The notes: a model not told the origin generated them from the letters alone. Positions 40,213-54,395 are shown, counted from the first letter of the stretch. The stretch: 64,000 bases of DNA from Phytophthora sp. 'mugwort' (GCA_033558025.1 JAUCEF010000012.1:2356001-2420000); one strand, 5' to 3'. A program made the numbers and translations.

Positions 40213-40919
40213 CGTCGAGCCGAGGTATTGCGAAGTGCCGGCGGGCACTACGTTGAATCGATAGCTGTACACCGGCACGTCGTCGCGTGTCCACATGTGC
40301 GACATAAAGCGACGAGGGCCATGCTGATTGTTGTCTCCGGCGTATGCCTCCACGCGCTTGTACATGTATCCAAAGGATGTGTCGTTGCCTGGGCGTCCAC
40401 GGAGCGTAGCGGGAATACCAATCTGTGGGATGTCGGGGTACATTTTCAGGAGCACCTCGGCCTCCTCTTCGCTGTAGCCCATTGTTGTAACCAGGTACTC
40501 GTAGAACTCCTCGGTTGTGTCAATCCCGGACTTGCCAAACGCAGTACCCTCGTCAGAGTTGGCGCCATGCAGGATCGGTACGTGCACGAACTTGCCCTTG
40601 CCAATGAGTTTCGGGCCCACGTCCGTCAGGAAGTCGCCATCGACGGACGGCGCGTACATTGCCGAAGTAGCGACAGAGCTGTTGAGAACAGCCGAGAGCG
40701 TATCAATCGGGACTTCGCGGAGGCACTCGACAGTGTCTTCTGCAGAGCTGCAATTCGTGGCATTGGTGATCTTGTTGTAGTAGACGTCCCAGGCAGACGC
40801 GTTCTTGAAGCTCTTCGGCCAGTAAGCGGAGGCGCCCGACTCCATCACGGCACTACGAAAGAGGCCGTCGTCACGGCCGTCGTAGGCTACCAGCTGGTAC
40901 CCAATGCTGCGAGCTCCAG
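40211..40919 (-). pseudogene. Carboxylesterase middle fragment, inverted, copy B
   Basis: Same as 13796-14504. Confidence 0.85.
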
Positions 40920-41868
40920 TACTGACCTCCATCCTATCTTCAAGGATCTTGACTTGATGGCCAATCCTCAAATTCGTCTTCGCTTCCGCGTCAATCAGGG
41001 TACTTCCGCTGTCGCTGTAAGCGCTGCTAAGGGTTTGTCTCTAACAAGTACTACTCTTGCAAGTGGTAATGTATGCCCTGTTATGCTTGCGGCTACCTCC
41101 ACTGGTAATCCTATGGCTGGTGTCATCGCTAATTCCGCTCCATTCAGTATTTGCTGGGGCGCTGTAGTCAATGCCCTTGAACCCAATATTGATGGAACTT
41201 ACATGCCTTTCACCACTTCTCGTCTGTATGTACCGTTCGTACATCTTGAGAACCCTCAGGCTATTATTTTCAAGCCTGTTAAGAAATTTCGATACAATGA
41301 CTGCGATGCTCAGTGGTTCTATCAGCGTGCTGCTGTTGGTAAGCAAGCGACCCAGCATAATGCTGCATTCGATCTCCAACTGTCGGCGTCTGTTAAAAAT
41401 GCCAAATACATTATTCTTCTTCCTTTCGCTGAACAGACGGGTAGCTTTGCTTCCGCCGCTGTACAGCAATTTCAGAGTCCTTTCGATTCGGCTCCGTGGT
41501 CGCTTCACCCGGGATCGTCTATTCGCAACTTCAACGTTCGTATCGGATCTCATCAGACGTTCGATATCAGCCATGACTATGACTTCCACCACTTTCACAA
41601 TGAACTGGCTAAGATTGGATCGATAAATGGTGATTTGACTCCTGAGCTGGTGAATGGTCTTCTTGACTATCAGACGTGGTCGCTAACTAACCGCGTTCTC
41701 ATTGCTGATGTCAGTCGTCTGACTGAGCGTGATATTCCTCAGGCTATTCAGGTACAAGGCATAAACGCAGGATGCCAAGTAACAAATATGCTCGTACTGG
41801 CTGTGAGTGAGCAAGAGCTATCTTACGATCGCCTAACGGGTGAGATTTTAGATTTTACCACAGCTTAG
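40920..41868 (+). pseudogene. Major capsid protein, truncated, copy B
   Basis: Same 315-codon C-terminal part and junction as 14505-15453. Confidence 0.7.
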
Positions 41869-41890
41869 ATTTAAAAAAAATATTTTTTTC

Positions 41891-42193
41891 TTAGCTTAAC
41901 TCTTTCAGTAGCTTAGGACACTTTTCAATAACGAATTGGTTCTTGCGAAGGTAATCGATATATCCTGGATTCATTCGACTGATCTGCTTGAGGGTCTTAC
42001 CTCGATACTTACCCCAAGTCATCATGTAAGAGTTATCATCAGTCAGAAACTTGCTGTGGAGGAATATCTTGATTTCATCACTAATAATTTGATTGGGTTG
42101 ATTGAAAACCCAACGACAATAGCCGGGATCACTATCATAGACCTCTTCAATGGTCTTACCTTTGTATTTTCCGAAAGTTAGTTCGTTCGACAT
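41891..42193 (-). CDS. Two-module ExoX-C-like protein, copy B, 100 aa
   Basis: Identical to 15476-15778. Confidence 0.65.
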   Translation of the reverse strand: MSNELTFGKYKGKTIEEVYDSDPGYCRWVFNQPNQIISDEIKIFLHSKFLTDDNSYMMTWGKYRGKTLKQISRMNPGYIDYLRKNQFVIEKCPKLLKELS

Positions 42194-42286
42194 GTTATCA
42201 GTGGGGTGTATCTATATACATACCCCCTTTTAAATTTTTGGGACTTTTTTTAATTAATTCAGAAATTACCGACAGAGCGATCTTAG

Positions 42287-42467
42287 TGCTTGAGCGGATC
42301 TGAAACCACCCTAAGATCCAAAAGGCGTTGCATTCGCTCTCAGGTGGTCGAGAGGTTGCATGGTCAAAATAGCAGCTGGTCCGAAAGAAGGTTCCAGGAA
42401 TGTTCTTGGTGGTAAATTACGGAAAGTAAAAAAAACTGCCGGCGTAATGTTCCAAGTATTACTACTA
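42287..42467 (+). repeat. Dispersed repeat copy 2, copy B
   Basis: Counterpart of 15872-16052. Confidence 0.75.
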
Positions 42468-42664
42468 TTATCGAGCACCGATGTCCCGCCTCCGGCGCCA
42501 GTTATCCCCATCATGGGCGAAAACAGAAACATCACCGCACGTCGCGCGGCGCAAATCGTCAGTATGGTTAAACAGCGAGCGAAAGTGGTAAGGTGGATAG
42601 TTTTTGGATGGTGATAAAGGGCAGAATCAAGTGCCTTTTCGCTCAAGCGGTTGACGAATTCCCG

Positions 42665-43952
42665 TAGATATTCAGGTCTAAGACGCGCAGCGCAAACCTC
42701 ACCAAGGCGATGAGGTGGTGGAAGCAGCGGGAGAAATGGCTTCACCTGTCCAGAGGGGTGCGAGAGCTCTCGGTAAAGCGCGAGCAAGGACGCTGGCGTG
42801 TGAACAAGAAGGCTCAAAGGGCGTGGAAGACAGCGGAGCGAATGTGTGGCATGACTGTATTCACAGCTGCTTGATGAGTTTGACCGCCTGCGCAAACGTG
42901 GATTGAAATTCGATGCGTCGATGCTGCTTCAGCTTGCTGTGCGGCTTTTAAAAACGAGCGCCGGGTCATTTAACAGTACGTCAGCTGACAAAGCTGGAGC
43001 GGTCATGCGGAGGAAATATCTCCAAGGTGAATTCAGACGTTTATGGAGGCTCATCGAATTGTCCTTCGCACCCAGTCCGGTAAGAACCAGGTCAGCCCCG
43101 AGAAAAAAGAGGCAATCGAGCGTGAAGTTGCAGTCCATCTTGGAGAGCTGAAGCGGGGGGGGGGGGGGGAGAGAGAGTCGGGACGTCTAAACGAGGACAA
43201 CACAACGGCAAGATGCTCGGTTTTGCTAGCGAGAAGTGCGTTAAGTATGCAGACCTTGTATCTGGTGGAGAGGGAATGACAATGATTGTGAGAATTTCTG
43301 GTGGTGCAAGCGGCTGATTTTCACCCGCCCATGATGATCTTCCAAAACGCGTCATCAAGCTATGCTATCCGTGGGATCCTGGACAAGACACCAGAGTATG
43401 CTATCGAACGGGACCTAACGGGTGGATGAGCAAGCGAGTGTTTAGGCAGTATCTCGGTGAGAGGAGGGCAATGAGCGCTGATCCTCGTGGGCGCGAAAAG
43501 CACATTTATCTCGACAACTGCTCGTCACACCTAGACGAAGACGAGTGCAAAGATGAGTTATCTCAATTGAATGCCCGTCTCATTTACCTTCCACCCAACG
43601 CGACCGATTTATGTCAGCCTGCTGACTCATTTGTGATCGCCAAGATCAAAGATGACTGGCGCCGTAAATGGAACGAGAAAAAGATAGCGCTTATTGAGGG
43701 TGGTAAATGGCAGAAACCGAAATGATAAGACAGCTCGTGGTCAGGGAAGCTCAAGAACCCAGGCTAGAAGTTCTTTTTGTCCTTGACTGCTGAATGCGCT
43801 CGTGAGGTAAACGCGCGCCGCGCCAGAAATGGCGTCAACTATGCCAAGAAGGCAAATAATCAATTGTGGGCTTTCGCTTAATATTGACGGTTGTTGGAGC
43901 CCAAAGCAGCTTTCCCTCATCTCCGGGAAATTATCAAGATGTACTCAGGTGA
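42665..43952 (+). pseudogene. Pogo-type transposase, copy B
   Basis: Same broken frames as 16250-17535; the G run near 43155 is two bases longer. Confidence 0.75.
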
Positions 43953-44255
43953 GATTGGCGGCAAGACTGCTGCTGAGTCGGCAGATATGAGGCTTGTGCG
44001 AGGGTAGCAGCGCTGCTGAAGATGTGGACTGCATCGCCAGTGTGGTTGTCTAGAGCGTATAACCAAAATTAGTGAGAGTGTCCCTAATTTTGCCACACTC
44101 AAATTAGTATCAGTTCAAAAATAGCGACACCCCCACTAATTCCGTGAAGACAATCAAAAACACCTTACATAAGTTAGTATCGACGACATTAATTGCGGTT
44201 ACTACTGTACCAGAACTCTCGCACCTTTCATCTTAAGCCTCATTTTCGAATCTAA

Positions 44256-44474
44256 ATGGCAGCAAGCAACCCCTTCAGCACCCATCAAATGTACAACTAT
44301 TTTTTTTAAGTGATTCTGGACAAACAGGATGATCCGACACAATACTTTCAGTGCCAGTGCTCTGCTGTGCGCAAGCAAGCGCACAAGCCTGGGTACACCA
44401 ATATACTTGACCATGTCCTCAAGCGGCACCCTGACTGCGCCGCAACAATGATGGCCATGGCATCAACACTGTAA
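44256..44474 (+). pseudogene. BED finger fragment, copy B
   Basis: Same as 17839-18057, including the in-frame TAA. Confidence 0.55.
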
Positions 44475-44820
44475 CGGGGTTACATGAAGAGTGCTAAGTC
44501 AATCTTCAGAACAGGTGTACCCAAGTACACTAAGTGATGTAGGTAAACATCACTATGACGTCACGGATAGGTACCACACATACGGTACAAAGACCTCAGA
44601 GCCACCCAATAGGATAACATCTAGGGTACTTTATAGGTGACTAATAGTTAGAATGTAGACGCATTAAAAGGGGTCACCTATAAATATATTCAGTCTTGTA
44701 TTACCTAATTTTGGTACAGTCCCCTCTGACCAAGGACTTGTGAACTGCCGTTCACTGTGAGTTTGTATACTCTCCGGAATTCACACTTCCTGTGCGCAAG
44801 GTGTTGTGTGCCCTGTCACA
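44470..44820 (+). mobile_element. Ty3/gypsy LTR, copy B
   Basis: Same as 18053-18403; primer binding site at 44824. Confidence 0.65.
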
Positions 44821-44889
44821 CTTTGGTAGCACTTGCAGTCTATCCACGACTACGCGGGTTACTACCTGAAACCTCTGGGTCCTAGCAAC

Positions 44890-45302
44890 ATGGACCCGAA
44901 TAAGTTTCCTCATCTGAACGACTCACAGTTTCAGTCCGTTCGTAAAATGGCTGGCAGCTTTGGTATGGATGCTTGCACAACATGGCGGCGTCAACGCAAG
45001 CTGAGCAGGTCGAACGCGGTCACGCGTTCGACATGTATGAGCAGGGAATCATCGAACATGTTCGGAGCAACCAGCAGGTTCTGGCCGCAGAGCCGAAACA
45101 GGTATACCCCAAGCCGTTGAGGCTGAAGGTAAACCCTTATGAAGGAAAGGAAGGTGAAACCCTTCGCGTCTGGGTGCGAGAAGTAGAGCTCGCATGGATG
45201 CGGCTCTTATCTCTTCCGAGCACCTCCGAGTGGCTAGCGTCGAATAAGAATCTCAAACCCCGTGGCACCGAGCCGATCTGCGAGACAGGTGAAAGAAATT
45301 AA
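44890..45302 (+). pseudogene. Gypsy gag fragment, copy B
   Basis: Same as 18473-18885. Confidence 0.6.
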
Positions 45303-45729
45303 CCAGAGGACTACTGACAGGGGGCGGAAAGCGAGGTTGACGGCGACCCAGGTTGGATGGCGATTATGCAAAGGACGAAGATCAGGTGAAGGACGAAACT
45401 TACCGGCGATTGGCAGATCGTGACCGATCTACGCTGTATATGACCATAGTCACTCACTCACGATCCTCGATCACGGCTGATCTTAGACCAGATCCGGACA
45501 AGGGATGAAGATCAAGACCGATCAGCGACATGCGGATCGGACTACACGGCCGATCGGCCCAGACTGTATCGGCGCTGGACATCAAGATTGGAGTCAAGGG
45601 GCGTGGATCAAGACCGATCGGTGACATGCAAATCGCAGCCGACCTGGATCGACTCTGATCGGTATTCAGCGGACCGTAATCGATCAAGATTAGATCAGCC
45701 CTGATCGGATCGGACACGCTTTCTGGCGG

Positions 45730-45949
45730 ATCGGCATACAAGTTCGGACATACGGGATCGGGCAGATCGGATCGACTTTGCAACCGAGATCGAGCCGATC
45801 GATAGGGGGATCTGGCAGATAGGGCCGATCGGTATTCGCCGATCGGCATACGGGTTCTGGCTTCCTCGATCTGGTAGATCGGTATACGCATTCTGACACA
45901 CGCGATCTGGCAGATCGGAATACATGTTCGGACATCTGCGATGTGGCAG
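45730..45949 (+). repeat. 36-bp minisatellite, copy B
   Basis: Same unit number and order as 19313-19532; no expansion or loss between copies. Confidence 0.8.
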
Positions 45950-46735
45950 ATCGGGATTCGATCAGCAATCATCCTCGGGGATGGGCAAGTTTGAAGACGG
46001 TACGTGTTGAGTGGTTGGAGAAGGGCCAGATTCAGGAGATCTAGATGGTACGAGATAGGGTTCAGGATGGGAGGATAGGACAAGAAATGGATAAACGACA
46101 ATCAGACTCGAATTTGTATTGGACGACTTAGGTGTTTTTTAAGTACCACAAGAAGGGATCTACATTGGCCCTCCGAGGTGTTAGCTAGTCTAAGGTAACC
46201 GATGTAACGTCGCGGTGAGAGGATCGGATCATATATTGGCCAGTTTCCCCCACGCTAGCGGACTTGTGCCACATGCCTTGATCGATCGGCATTCAGTGCG
46301 TGGACGACGATCGCTTCGACTCTCAACTCGCAGATCCCGCTAAAGTAAGCGGCAAGAAACCAAGGAAAGGAAAGAACAACGCCACCCGGTAACCTCGGTC
46401 TCGGATCAAGTCCAAGCCGCCGATCGAAGCGTCGACTACCTCAGATCGGAACCAATATCGGCAGCAGAGCGAAGACTTCCGCGCTGCTTCACACATCCCC
46501 GCGTCTCACCAGGACGTTCGAGACCTTACATCGCACTCTGCAAATTCCTCGGGAACCGGAACGAGGATTGGCCACAGAGGAACCCAGCTCGCCCTGCAAG
46601 CGGATCTGTTGAGCCATTCTGATCGAAGCAGGCGTTACAGCGACGCCGGCAGTATGGAATCAACGCCTCCACCGGAAAGGGGGGGGGATCACAACCTCCT
46701 GGGGCCACGGGCAGCGGCACAAGCATGAACGGAGA

Positions 46736-48713
46736 ATGAACGGAGACGAGTGCCGTTCCCCGTCCGACGGAACCCTACGACCACCCGTAGCCACGGAAAG
46801 GCTTGGTGGTCCACACCAACTTCGATCGAACATACATAATACCACGGAGCCTTCAACCTCGCAAATGACGACACCATCGGACGCATATGGGGGGGGGGCA
46901 AGAAGAGCTAAGTACGGAGTCAACAAGATTCACAGCGTGTGGGCACGCCACTGACATCAGCCAATCACACATTGTTGGACGCAGCTACGCTGCAGCTGTG
47001 AAGACGACTAGGAGGCCAGGGCGTTGCTGCGACGGAGCGACAGATACCACAACCCAAAACGATTGATGGTAGTTGGCGACCAAGAGAAGCAGCTAATCCT
47101 GGCTACACTGGGCAAGGACTGGACGGCAGACACGGAATCGGAAGTAACGACGGACGTGGCAACGCTACGACACATAGCAATGGAGGAGTCGGAAGTGAAT
47201 CAAGACAGCGCGTTGAGAAAGTGGACCGAGCAGGAAACCAAGGCACTATTGGCGTACCTCAACGGAACTCTGGAACTGCCACACGCACCAAATTTTCTCA
47301 AGGCTACAATGCCGCTGTTGCAGTGTAGTCATGCTCGAGCAATTTTACGAAGCACACGTGGAGATTACTTTGACCATGGATGTGTCCATGGGCTAAGTTC
47401 CGCCGCAACATGACTCACCTGAAGCTATTCGCACAATTATGCGAAGCGAATGGAGACTCGGCCAGGGGCAAAGCAATGATTGATCGCATGCTGGATGATG
47501 TGAAGATGCTACACTTTGACGGGATCCACACGCTGAGTTTGTCTTCAATTCACGCCGCGTGGAAAACATCTAGAAAGGTCTAGCATTCCGACTGCAAGGT
47601 GTGTGCATCGAACTGGAGGACACGGAAGGATTCCTAGACACGGGGAGCTTTAGGGCAGGCATAGTTACGCAGACAATACGCGGTACGGATCTATGGCATG
47701 GAAACACTAAGGCTAGTGGCAACAGTAGCGGCGCTTGGCAATCTGCCCGGGATACAGATAGAGGATGCGGAGAGACCGAGACTGGACTCCATAGAGGTAG
47801 TGGATAACAGGTATGTTACAATCAGATTCATCGGCATCGACTGCCCAGCGGCACTCCGAGGGGTGACTAAAATCCAGATGTCCGGCCATCCGCTCACCAT
47901 CCACCATCACCTGATTCACGTGAGACTTCCGTGCGCGAGGTGCTATGCTCTTACCACACCACAGGCTTCTGCAAGACACAGCAAGCGCAGGTACCGCGGT
48001 TGCAAGCAAAATTGAACAGGACATACGCGGGCCATCTGCCTAAGTACACTGTCGGTGCTGCGGTCCAGTACACAGACTCCGATGAGGACAGCTTGGGAAC
48101 TTTCTTGGCAAACCTTCAAAAGGAAGTGGCAGAGGAGATAGCATGCGACAACCACGGTGCCAAGGGCACTACATTGGAGGCGGACACAGCAGCAGCGCCA
48201 CCTTTCAGAAATCACCAGGAAACGACAGGGACGGTGTCTGAAAGCGAGGGGGCCACCCAGACAGGAAACACCAACGCACAAGGAACAGGCACGAAGCACG
48301 AGGCAGATGCGGAGGGATTTACAACGGTGACAAGAATGAACTCCGGCCGGAAGGTTGATGTTCGAGGCGTAGCGGCAACAGCGCGGCAGCGGACGGCACC
48401 CCACAGCTCAGCGATGGCGGATGCACTGCTGTTGCCTATTATTATTTCAAAGAGCGCGAGTAGGAAGGTCCACCGGCCACACGAAGGAACAGGGAGTGTG
48501 AGCCACCAAGAAGGCGAACACCGGTGGACACGGCCGAAAAAACAGGGGACAAAGTCCCCAGGTTTTACCAAGTTTACCCGAGATAGAGTTTTAGGTCGAT
48601 ATGCCGCTTTAGTTGATGGTGCGGAGGACAGCGATGAGGAATGGAATGCGAGTGAGGCGGATGAGGCACCGTACGCTTACACGGAGTCACGGGGAGAACA
48701 ACTTGCGGCATGA
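46736..48713 (+). pseudogene. LINE ORF1, copy B
   Basis: Same set of frames as 20319-22295; the G run near 46889 is one longer, which shifts the first frame early. Confidence 0.55.
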
Positions 48714-49130
48714 GGGATTACCGCAGCGGACGAGCGCGAAAAGGGATTGAGGAAGACGATGTAATATCCAGGTATGTGGGCTCGTCAGCTCCATCGCAAA
48801 CTCAATCTCCAGCGCTTACATCAGGATCGGAATTCCCATGCTCTTTAGCATCGGAACAGGATGAAATGCCCACTGATTAGACCTCGAAGAACAAAAGACC
48901 ACACCATCACAAGCGGGGGCGGAGGCTATCGACATGGACACTGCCATGGGCGGGATTGAGGAACGCTTTCCCACAGACTCACACAACAACTGAGTCAGGA
49001 GGGCTTTGCACTGGAGCAGACAGTAGTGGCACCGGGACTGCCAGAACAACTACCAGTGTTCATCAAGTCCTTCGGCGGGCTTTGATCACAGTACCGGCTA
49101 ATGGACAGTGTGCGTACGCGGCACTGCACG

Positions 49131-49146
49131 CGACCACATCCTATGC
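49131..49146 (+). repeat. Target site duplication, left, copy B
   Basis: Same 16 bp as 22713-22728. Confidence 0.85.
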
Positions 49147-50150
49147 AAGAGAGAGAGAGGGGGGGAGACTGTTCTATTTGGTCATATTAACTACTAAATG
49201 CCTGGAATATCCTTAGCCTGGTTAGCGACGCCGGTTCCTCGTGCGAGTCCGGTGGTTGTACGGGGCTTGTCCCTTTCGGCGACTTCTCTTTGGGTGGTTC
49301 TGCTAACGCTGCTGAGCACAGTAGTATTCTCGTCCCCTGTATTATTGTTTCAGGTCTTCTGCGTTCCCTCTTGTCTAGTGCCTGTATTTGCCACAATCCT
49401 GTCGTCCAGAAATCCTGCCGCTCTCCTCAATTGTGCCCGTTTCCTGCTGAAAGACCACCCTGTTCCTTTGTATCCATAATCCCGTGATGCACACACTGCT
49501 CATGATGTGCCACAGTCGCTTCCATTCTCCTGCAAACGGCTCCTCTGTGTCTGGGTAGTCTACTTTCAATCTTGCCTTTGTTGACAACGACAGTTGGCGC
49601 TGTCCCGTTGGCGCAATTGCTGATGAATCGCTCCAAGTTTCCTAATTCCCATCTTTCGCCCGTCCAGTGGCAAATGCGCTTTTGCCAGCATACTTACGCA
49701 CTTGTACATTCCCAGAATATATGTCCCATTGTTTCCTTGGTCCCACGGCAGTACGCCAACTCCCTACAACTGTTGTCCCGTTCCCTGCCTCATATAACAG
49801 GTTTAGTTGCCTGGTGGCTACTCGATACCCGACCCAGACTTGATACTCAGTGAGCGCATTATTGTGCTTGCTTTGGGGTCTGCTGTAGTGCAGCTGCCTG
49901 CCATCTACTCATTTTGGCTGCCCTTGCCAGTTTCTCCAATAGCCCGTCCATTTTGATTCCTTCTCCCTCGTACTTCCGGAACGGTTGCTTCTTGAGCACT
50001 TTCCAGACATGCTTGTTCGCGATCGCATCAGGTACCCTCCAAGGGAACCTGTGGATGAGAGGATCCGCATAGAACACAATGCTTCTTCCTCCTCGAACCG
50101 TTGCAGCTTGTGCCGGTCGTTCCTTATTGTTGCGTCACCTCTATCAGCAA
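49147..50150 (-). mobile_element. Inverted LINE 3' fragment, copy B
   Basis: Same as 22729-23732, but the tail differs: more GA steps and fewer G than in copy A. Several private substitutions (near 49200, 49344 and 49539). Confidence 0.75.
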
Positions 50151-50166
50151 CGACCACATCCTATGC
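50151..50166 (+). repeat. Target site duplication, right, copy B
   Basis: Same 16 bp as 23733-23748. Confidence 0.85.
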
Positions 50167-50287
50167 GGAAGGAGGGCGCCTCCGATTCACGAGTGATGTA
50201 GTCCGCAACGTCAACATCATCAAGCGCATCATTTATACTCTGTTGATGAGTAACCTCGCCACAAGGAGTGTGAGGTCGTGCTAAACA

Positions 50288-51881
50288 CTGCATATCCAAC
50301 CTCTCCTGCCTCATCGCTAGCCGGGGTATAAACGCAACAAACAAAACCCACCTACAGATACACATTACCGACAGGGGAAGAAGCAACAGCATGATTAGAC
50401 TGATGGTACGTGTCGGCGCCACAACCTAATGGCATGGGTAGCTGCAGTGAACGTAACCCACCCCGGTACCAAGCGGACCACCAAGCGGTGCGCATACACC
50501 TGAGGAGACCTGACGACCCACTGCGTATTCGCAAACCTGCCAGAGTATATCTACCGCCTTCACAGGCGAAGGCGGAGGTGACATCGGTAATTATCGATCG
50601 GCAGCAGGACTTCCGGGAGAAACTACCAACGCTACTGATGTAGGGGGCGACAGTGACGGCTCATGCGTGGGATGGGCTCAAGGAAACGATAAGGAAGGAG
50701 GCGCGACTGGCAATCAAGCACAAGAGGAAAAGTGCTAGGGCGACCTACAAACAGAGAATCAGAAGGCTGCGGCGACGGGAACGACGGCTACAGGATATCG
50801 CGAGGGGTAGCATGATCTCGGTGGACACGATGACAGACCTCATGGTCACTCTTACCTTGACGGAGGGTGAAGGGGCCACCCCATTGCAGTGAGTGCGCAA
50901 CGCGATAACGGACTGTATACGGGCGAGGGCGGCATCGCAACGCCGCAACTTGTTCCGTGCCGGCGGACACCAGCCGGGTAAATCGTCGAAGCAGTTCTTC
51001 AGAAGGGTACATACTATATTTGGGGACAACGAGATACACAAGATCGACGCAGCCATCGGAACGAACGCTCGTGGTGTACACGACAGGGCGGACACATTGG
51101 CTGACGCATGGACTCCATTATTTCAACAGGAGCAATCCACTATGGCGGATAGACAAGCGGTGCTGGAATGGTTGGGTGACCCCGGCCAATACGATACAAT
51201 CCTGGAGGACTTACACGCACCGTTTAAGAGAATGAAGTGGCAGCTGCCATCGGAGCTTCCAAGCCTGGAAAGGCTTGCGGGCCTGACAGATTGGGCAACG
51301 ACTGGTATCGTGACTTCTCGGCGCAGCTCATTCTCCTGCTCACGCAAATTTTTAATTGCTGGTACCAGGCCGGGACCTCCCCCTCTTCCTTTCTGGAGGC
51401 AGTTAGTTTTTTCTGCTTAAAAAGGGTGGAGAAGCTACGGACCCCCTCAATTTCCGTCCTTTGGCGCTACTCGACACGGAACACAATATATTTACGCGCA
51501 TAATGGCAACACGGATGGGCGTGAAGTTGGATCGGATAATTTACCCGAACCAAAACGGTTTCGTGCCAGGGCGGACGATACATGCCACAGTTGATCTATT
51601 CAATGAGGCACAAGCAGCAGCGCAAGCAGGTCCAGACATGGCAGCAGCACTTGCACTTCTGCTAGACTTCTGCAAAGCATATGACTCCGTGGACCGGAAG
51701 TTCATAAATGAAGTACTCACTTGGTTGGGATTTCCGACGGTATTTGTAGCTGCAATTAGGGCGATGCACGAAGGCACTAAGGTTCGTTTTCTCGCCAACG
51801 GGCATAAATCGAGATGGGTGAGAGTTGACGTGTGGTATTAGGCAAGGATGCCCGCTAGCCCCGCTGATTTTCATTCTGGTA
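50288..51881 (+). pseudogene. LINE ORF2 partial, copy B
   Basis: As 23870-25462, but an extra G near 51514 keeps one frame open from 51461 to 51841, joining the NIFTRIMATRMG segment to motif A. Copy B therefore keeps the older state here. Confidence 0.75.
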
Positions 51882-51882
51882 G

Positions 51883-53746
51883 TCATCACATTTGCAGCCA
51901 CCGAGATATGTCGTAAGATACTTATCGTAGCTGGTACCAGCTGGTACATAGTTGCTAATATCGAGCATTTTCATGTTCGATGTAGCGATGCACATGTAGC
52001 TGGGTTCTTGATAACAGATTTGATGTTGTCAGTACCAATGATGGTGAATAAGTCGCTCTTAATCAAGTTGATATCGTATCGACCCGAATTGAAGCCGAAT
52101 ACTGGTACCTGATTAATCTTTTGCTGTTTAAGTCTTCCGTAGTCGGACCTCTGCTTAGGAAAGCCAAGACTGCTATGGAAGTGAAAGAAGCTATCATACT
52201 TCCCTTCTTTAATCCAACTCTCCACATCAGACATCTTGTACTTTTTACCAAGCTTGACGCCTGGAATTTCCATACCTGTCAGACCGTGGGCATTGATGAT
52301 TTTTTGCAGAAGCGACTTATACTTATCGACATTGTACTGTTGGATCTTCACCGATACATCACCAATGTATTTGAACATATCCATAAGCAACATCTTTGGA
52401 TCGTCATTTACAAAACAGCGCACCTCCTCGGTTAAGCTATCAGCTACGGATACAGACACCGGAATGTGTTCGTTCGTGAAGACAGTATTCTCCCCGTGTT
52501 GAGTCGCCGTAGGCTTAAGGATTGCCTCAAAGTCATAAACAATGAAGTGGTCGATGTACTGGTTAGCATCCTTAACGGAATACTTTGTAAGCAGTGATCG
52601 AATCGCGTTAGGAGCTGGCTTGTAGATAGTTGGCTCAGCGGGGAAGCTCTCAATATTAACAAGCTCGCACTGATTTTTCTTGTGATTTTTAAATCTTTCA
52701 CCACTCACAAAAATCATTTCACACTTGGGGCACTGATACTTAGACTGAAGCATATCGATGCTCTTGATGTAGAGAGCGTGATTCTCGTGTGATAGAATAT
52801 CCATCGCTTCATACCCCTTGTCCGACCTACGAATGCATTCCACATTTCCGGTAGCTACATCCATGCTATATACGTTAATACCGAGTTGCAAGCAGTCCTC
52901 AATCTCATCGAGCTGTAGTAGGTCAATAGGCTTGAAGCTTCTAAATAGGCTCAACGTATAATTAACCCTCTTAAAAGAGCAGTAGCGCTTGAATGCCTCC
53001 TTCACTTGAGCCTGAATTCTGCGAGGATCCTTCTTAGCGCTCTGGAATGTGTGCCAGGCGATGCAGTGGAAGACGCACTTGTTGTTGGTCTTAGGGAAGT
53101 TGATTACATGCTTGTTTTCGCGGATAACCTTAGGAATAACAGCATCGCTATCCCCAAGTGCATGGTCGCGATGATAGACAAAAATCTTGAATGCAGTGAT
53201 CGCCTTAAGCTTATATCCGGAGCTGGGGTAGTTCAGCTTGTCAGCCAACTCCATAGACCGAATTTCCGAAATCACCTTCTTTCGAATATCCGCCTTGCTG
53301 TTGATTGCGACAGGCTTATTGAATACATAAGTGTTAGCGAGATTCGGGTAGAAGTAGCGAGTGTCATCAGGATCAGTCTTGCTCACAAGTTCGTACCCAA
53401 GAGCAATATTTACCTTAAAAGCACTTGCCTGGGTCGAAAGAACGTTCTCGAGCTTATCGTAGAAATCAGTAGCCTCGATACCCTCATATAGGTGTGATTC
53501 CATGTGATTACCAGTGTAAAAACGGTACTTGGGATCAGCCTTATAGTCAGGCGACATATGCTTCTCAAGGGTTTCAACTGAAACATTGTACTGCTTAGCC
53601 ACCAATTTCTTGTTCATTGAACGTGAAATGTTGCTAACATATACCATCTTACCAGTTCTACCTCGAACCTTAACCCTGTAGCTGCTACCCCATTTGACAG
53701 CTTGGATATTTAATCTCTTTAATCCTGCGAGTTCGTATGCAAACAT
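51883..53746 (-). pseudogene. polB: Protein-primed DNA polymerase B fragment at the B/C boundary
   Basis: Same 591 codons, frameshift and truncation against the LINE as 25464-27327. The N-terminal 303 residues lie in copy C and match 1-911. Confidence 0.8.
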
Positions 53747-53807
53747 ATTGCCTATATATCTTTGTCGATATTAATCTGGTGAGAATCGACTTTATAATTA
53801 TCGGACC

Positions 53808-54077
53808 TTATATCAGGATCGACTTTATATTGGGGCTGACTTTATATCTGAGAAAAAAAAAGTAATTAGTAAGTTCGCTTTGGTTAAGTTCGCTTTGGCT
53901 AAGTTCTGATTTACTTAAGTAATTCTTCTTCTTACGGGCACAAATTTCTTCGCGATTCTTCTCATCATATTCTCGCTGCTTAGCCAGTCGCGTTTCCCTT
54001 GTTTTTAGATAGTACCGCTTTTGAGCGGCTTTGATTCGCTCTTTGTTAAGTTCGTATTGTTCAGGTGAGTACGTCAT
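53808..54077 (-). CDS. Small basic viral protein, copy C, 89 aa
   Basis: Full length, as in copy A. Confidence 0.55.
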   Translation of the reverse strand: MTYSPEQYELNKERIKAAQKRYYLKTRETRLAKQREYDEKNREEICARKKKNYLSKSELSQSELNQSELTNYFFFLRYKVSPNIKSILI

Positions 54078-54395
54078 CTTTGTATATTACTAACTTCATA
54101 TTTATCAGGAATAAAATATTATAATAGAAGGCAAAGCTCCGCATTCATTACTTTTTATGCCTACTTCGAAGCGTATTACTAATCTACATATCGCTTGCAC
54201 CCCTGCGGTCTTACGGCGAACAGTATGCCACGCTTTTCAAACAACTCCGGCATCCTTTGCCGCATTAAGCTTGTCGCTTGCTCTCTGCAATGAGGCCTTG
54301 GCTCCACATTTTTGTCAGCCTCCTCCAAACTTGAAAATCACCCGAAAGTCCGACGACTACCGACTTTAAAAAGTGTGGACCACATCGTGTAATTT

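Larger units (their letters stand above)
48956..50284 (+). pseudogene. OTU-like domain of LINE, split, copy B
   Basis: Same two halves around the insertion at 49147-50150. Confidence 0.55.
26417..52835 (+). repeat. Tandem unit, copy B (26,419 bp)
   Basis: Direct head-to-tail repeat of copy A with a net length difference of 3 bp. B carries private changes: a stop codon in the small basic protein (near 27476), a one-base loss in the 87-residue protein (near 36547), and a one-base gain at 51514 that keeps a longer reverse transcriptase frame open. Confidence 0.95.
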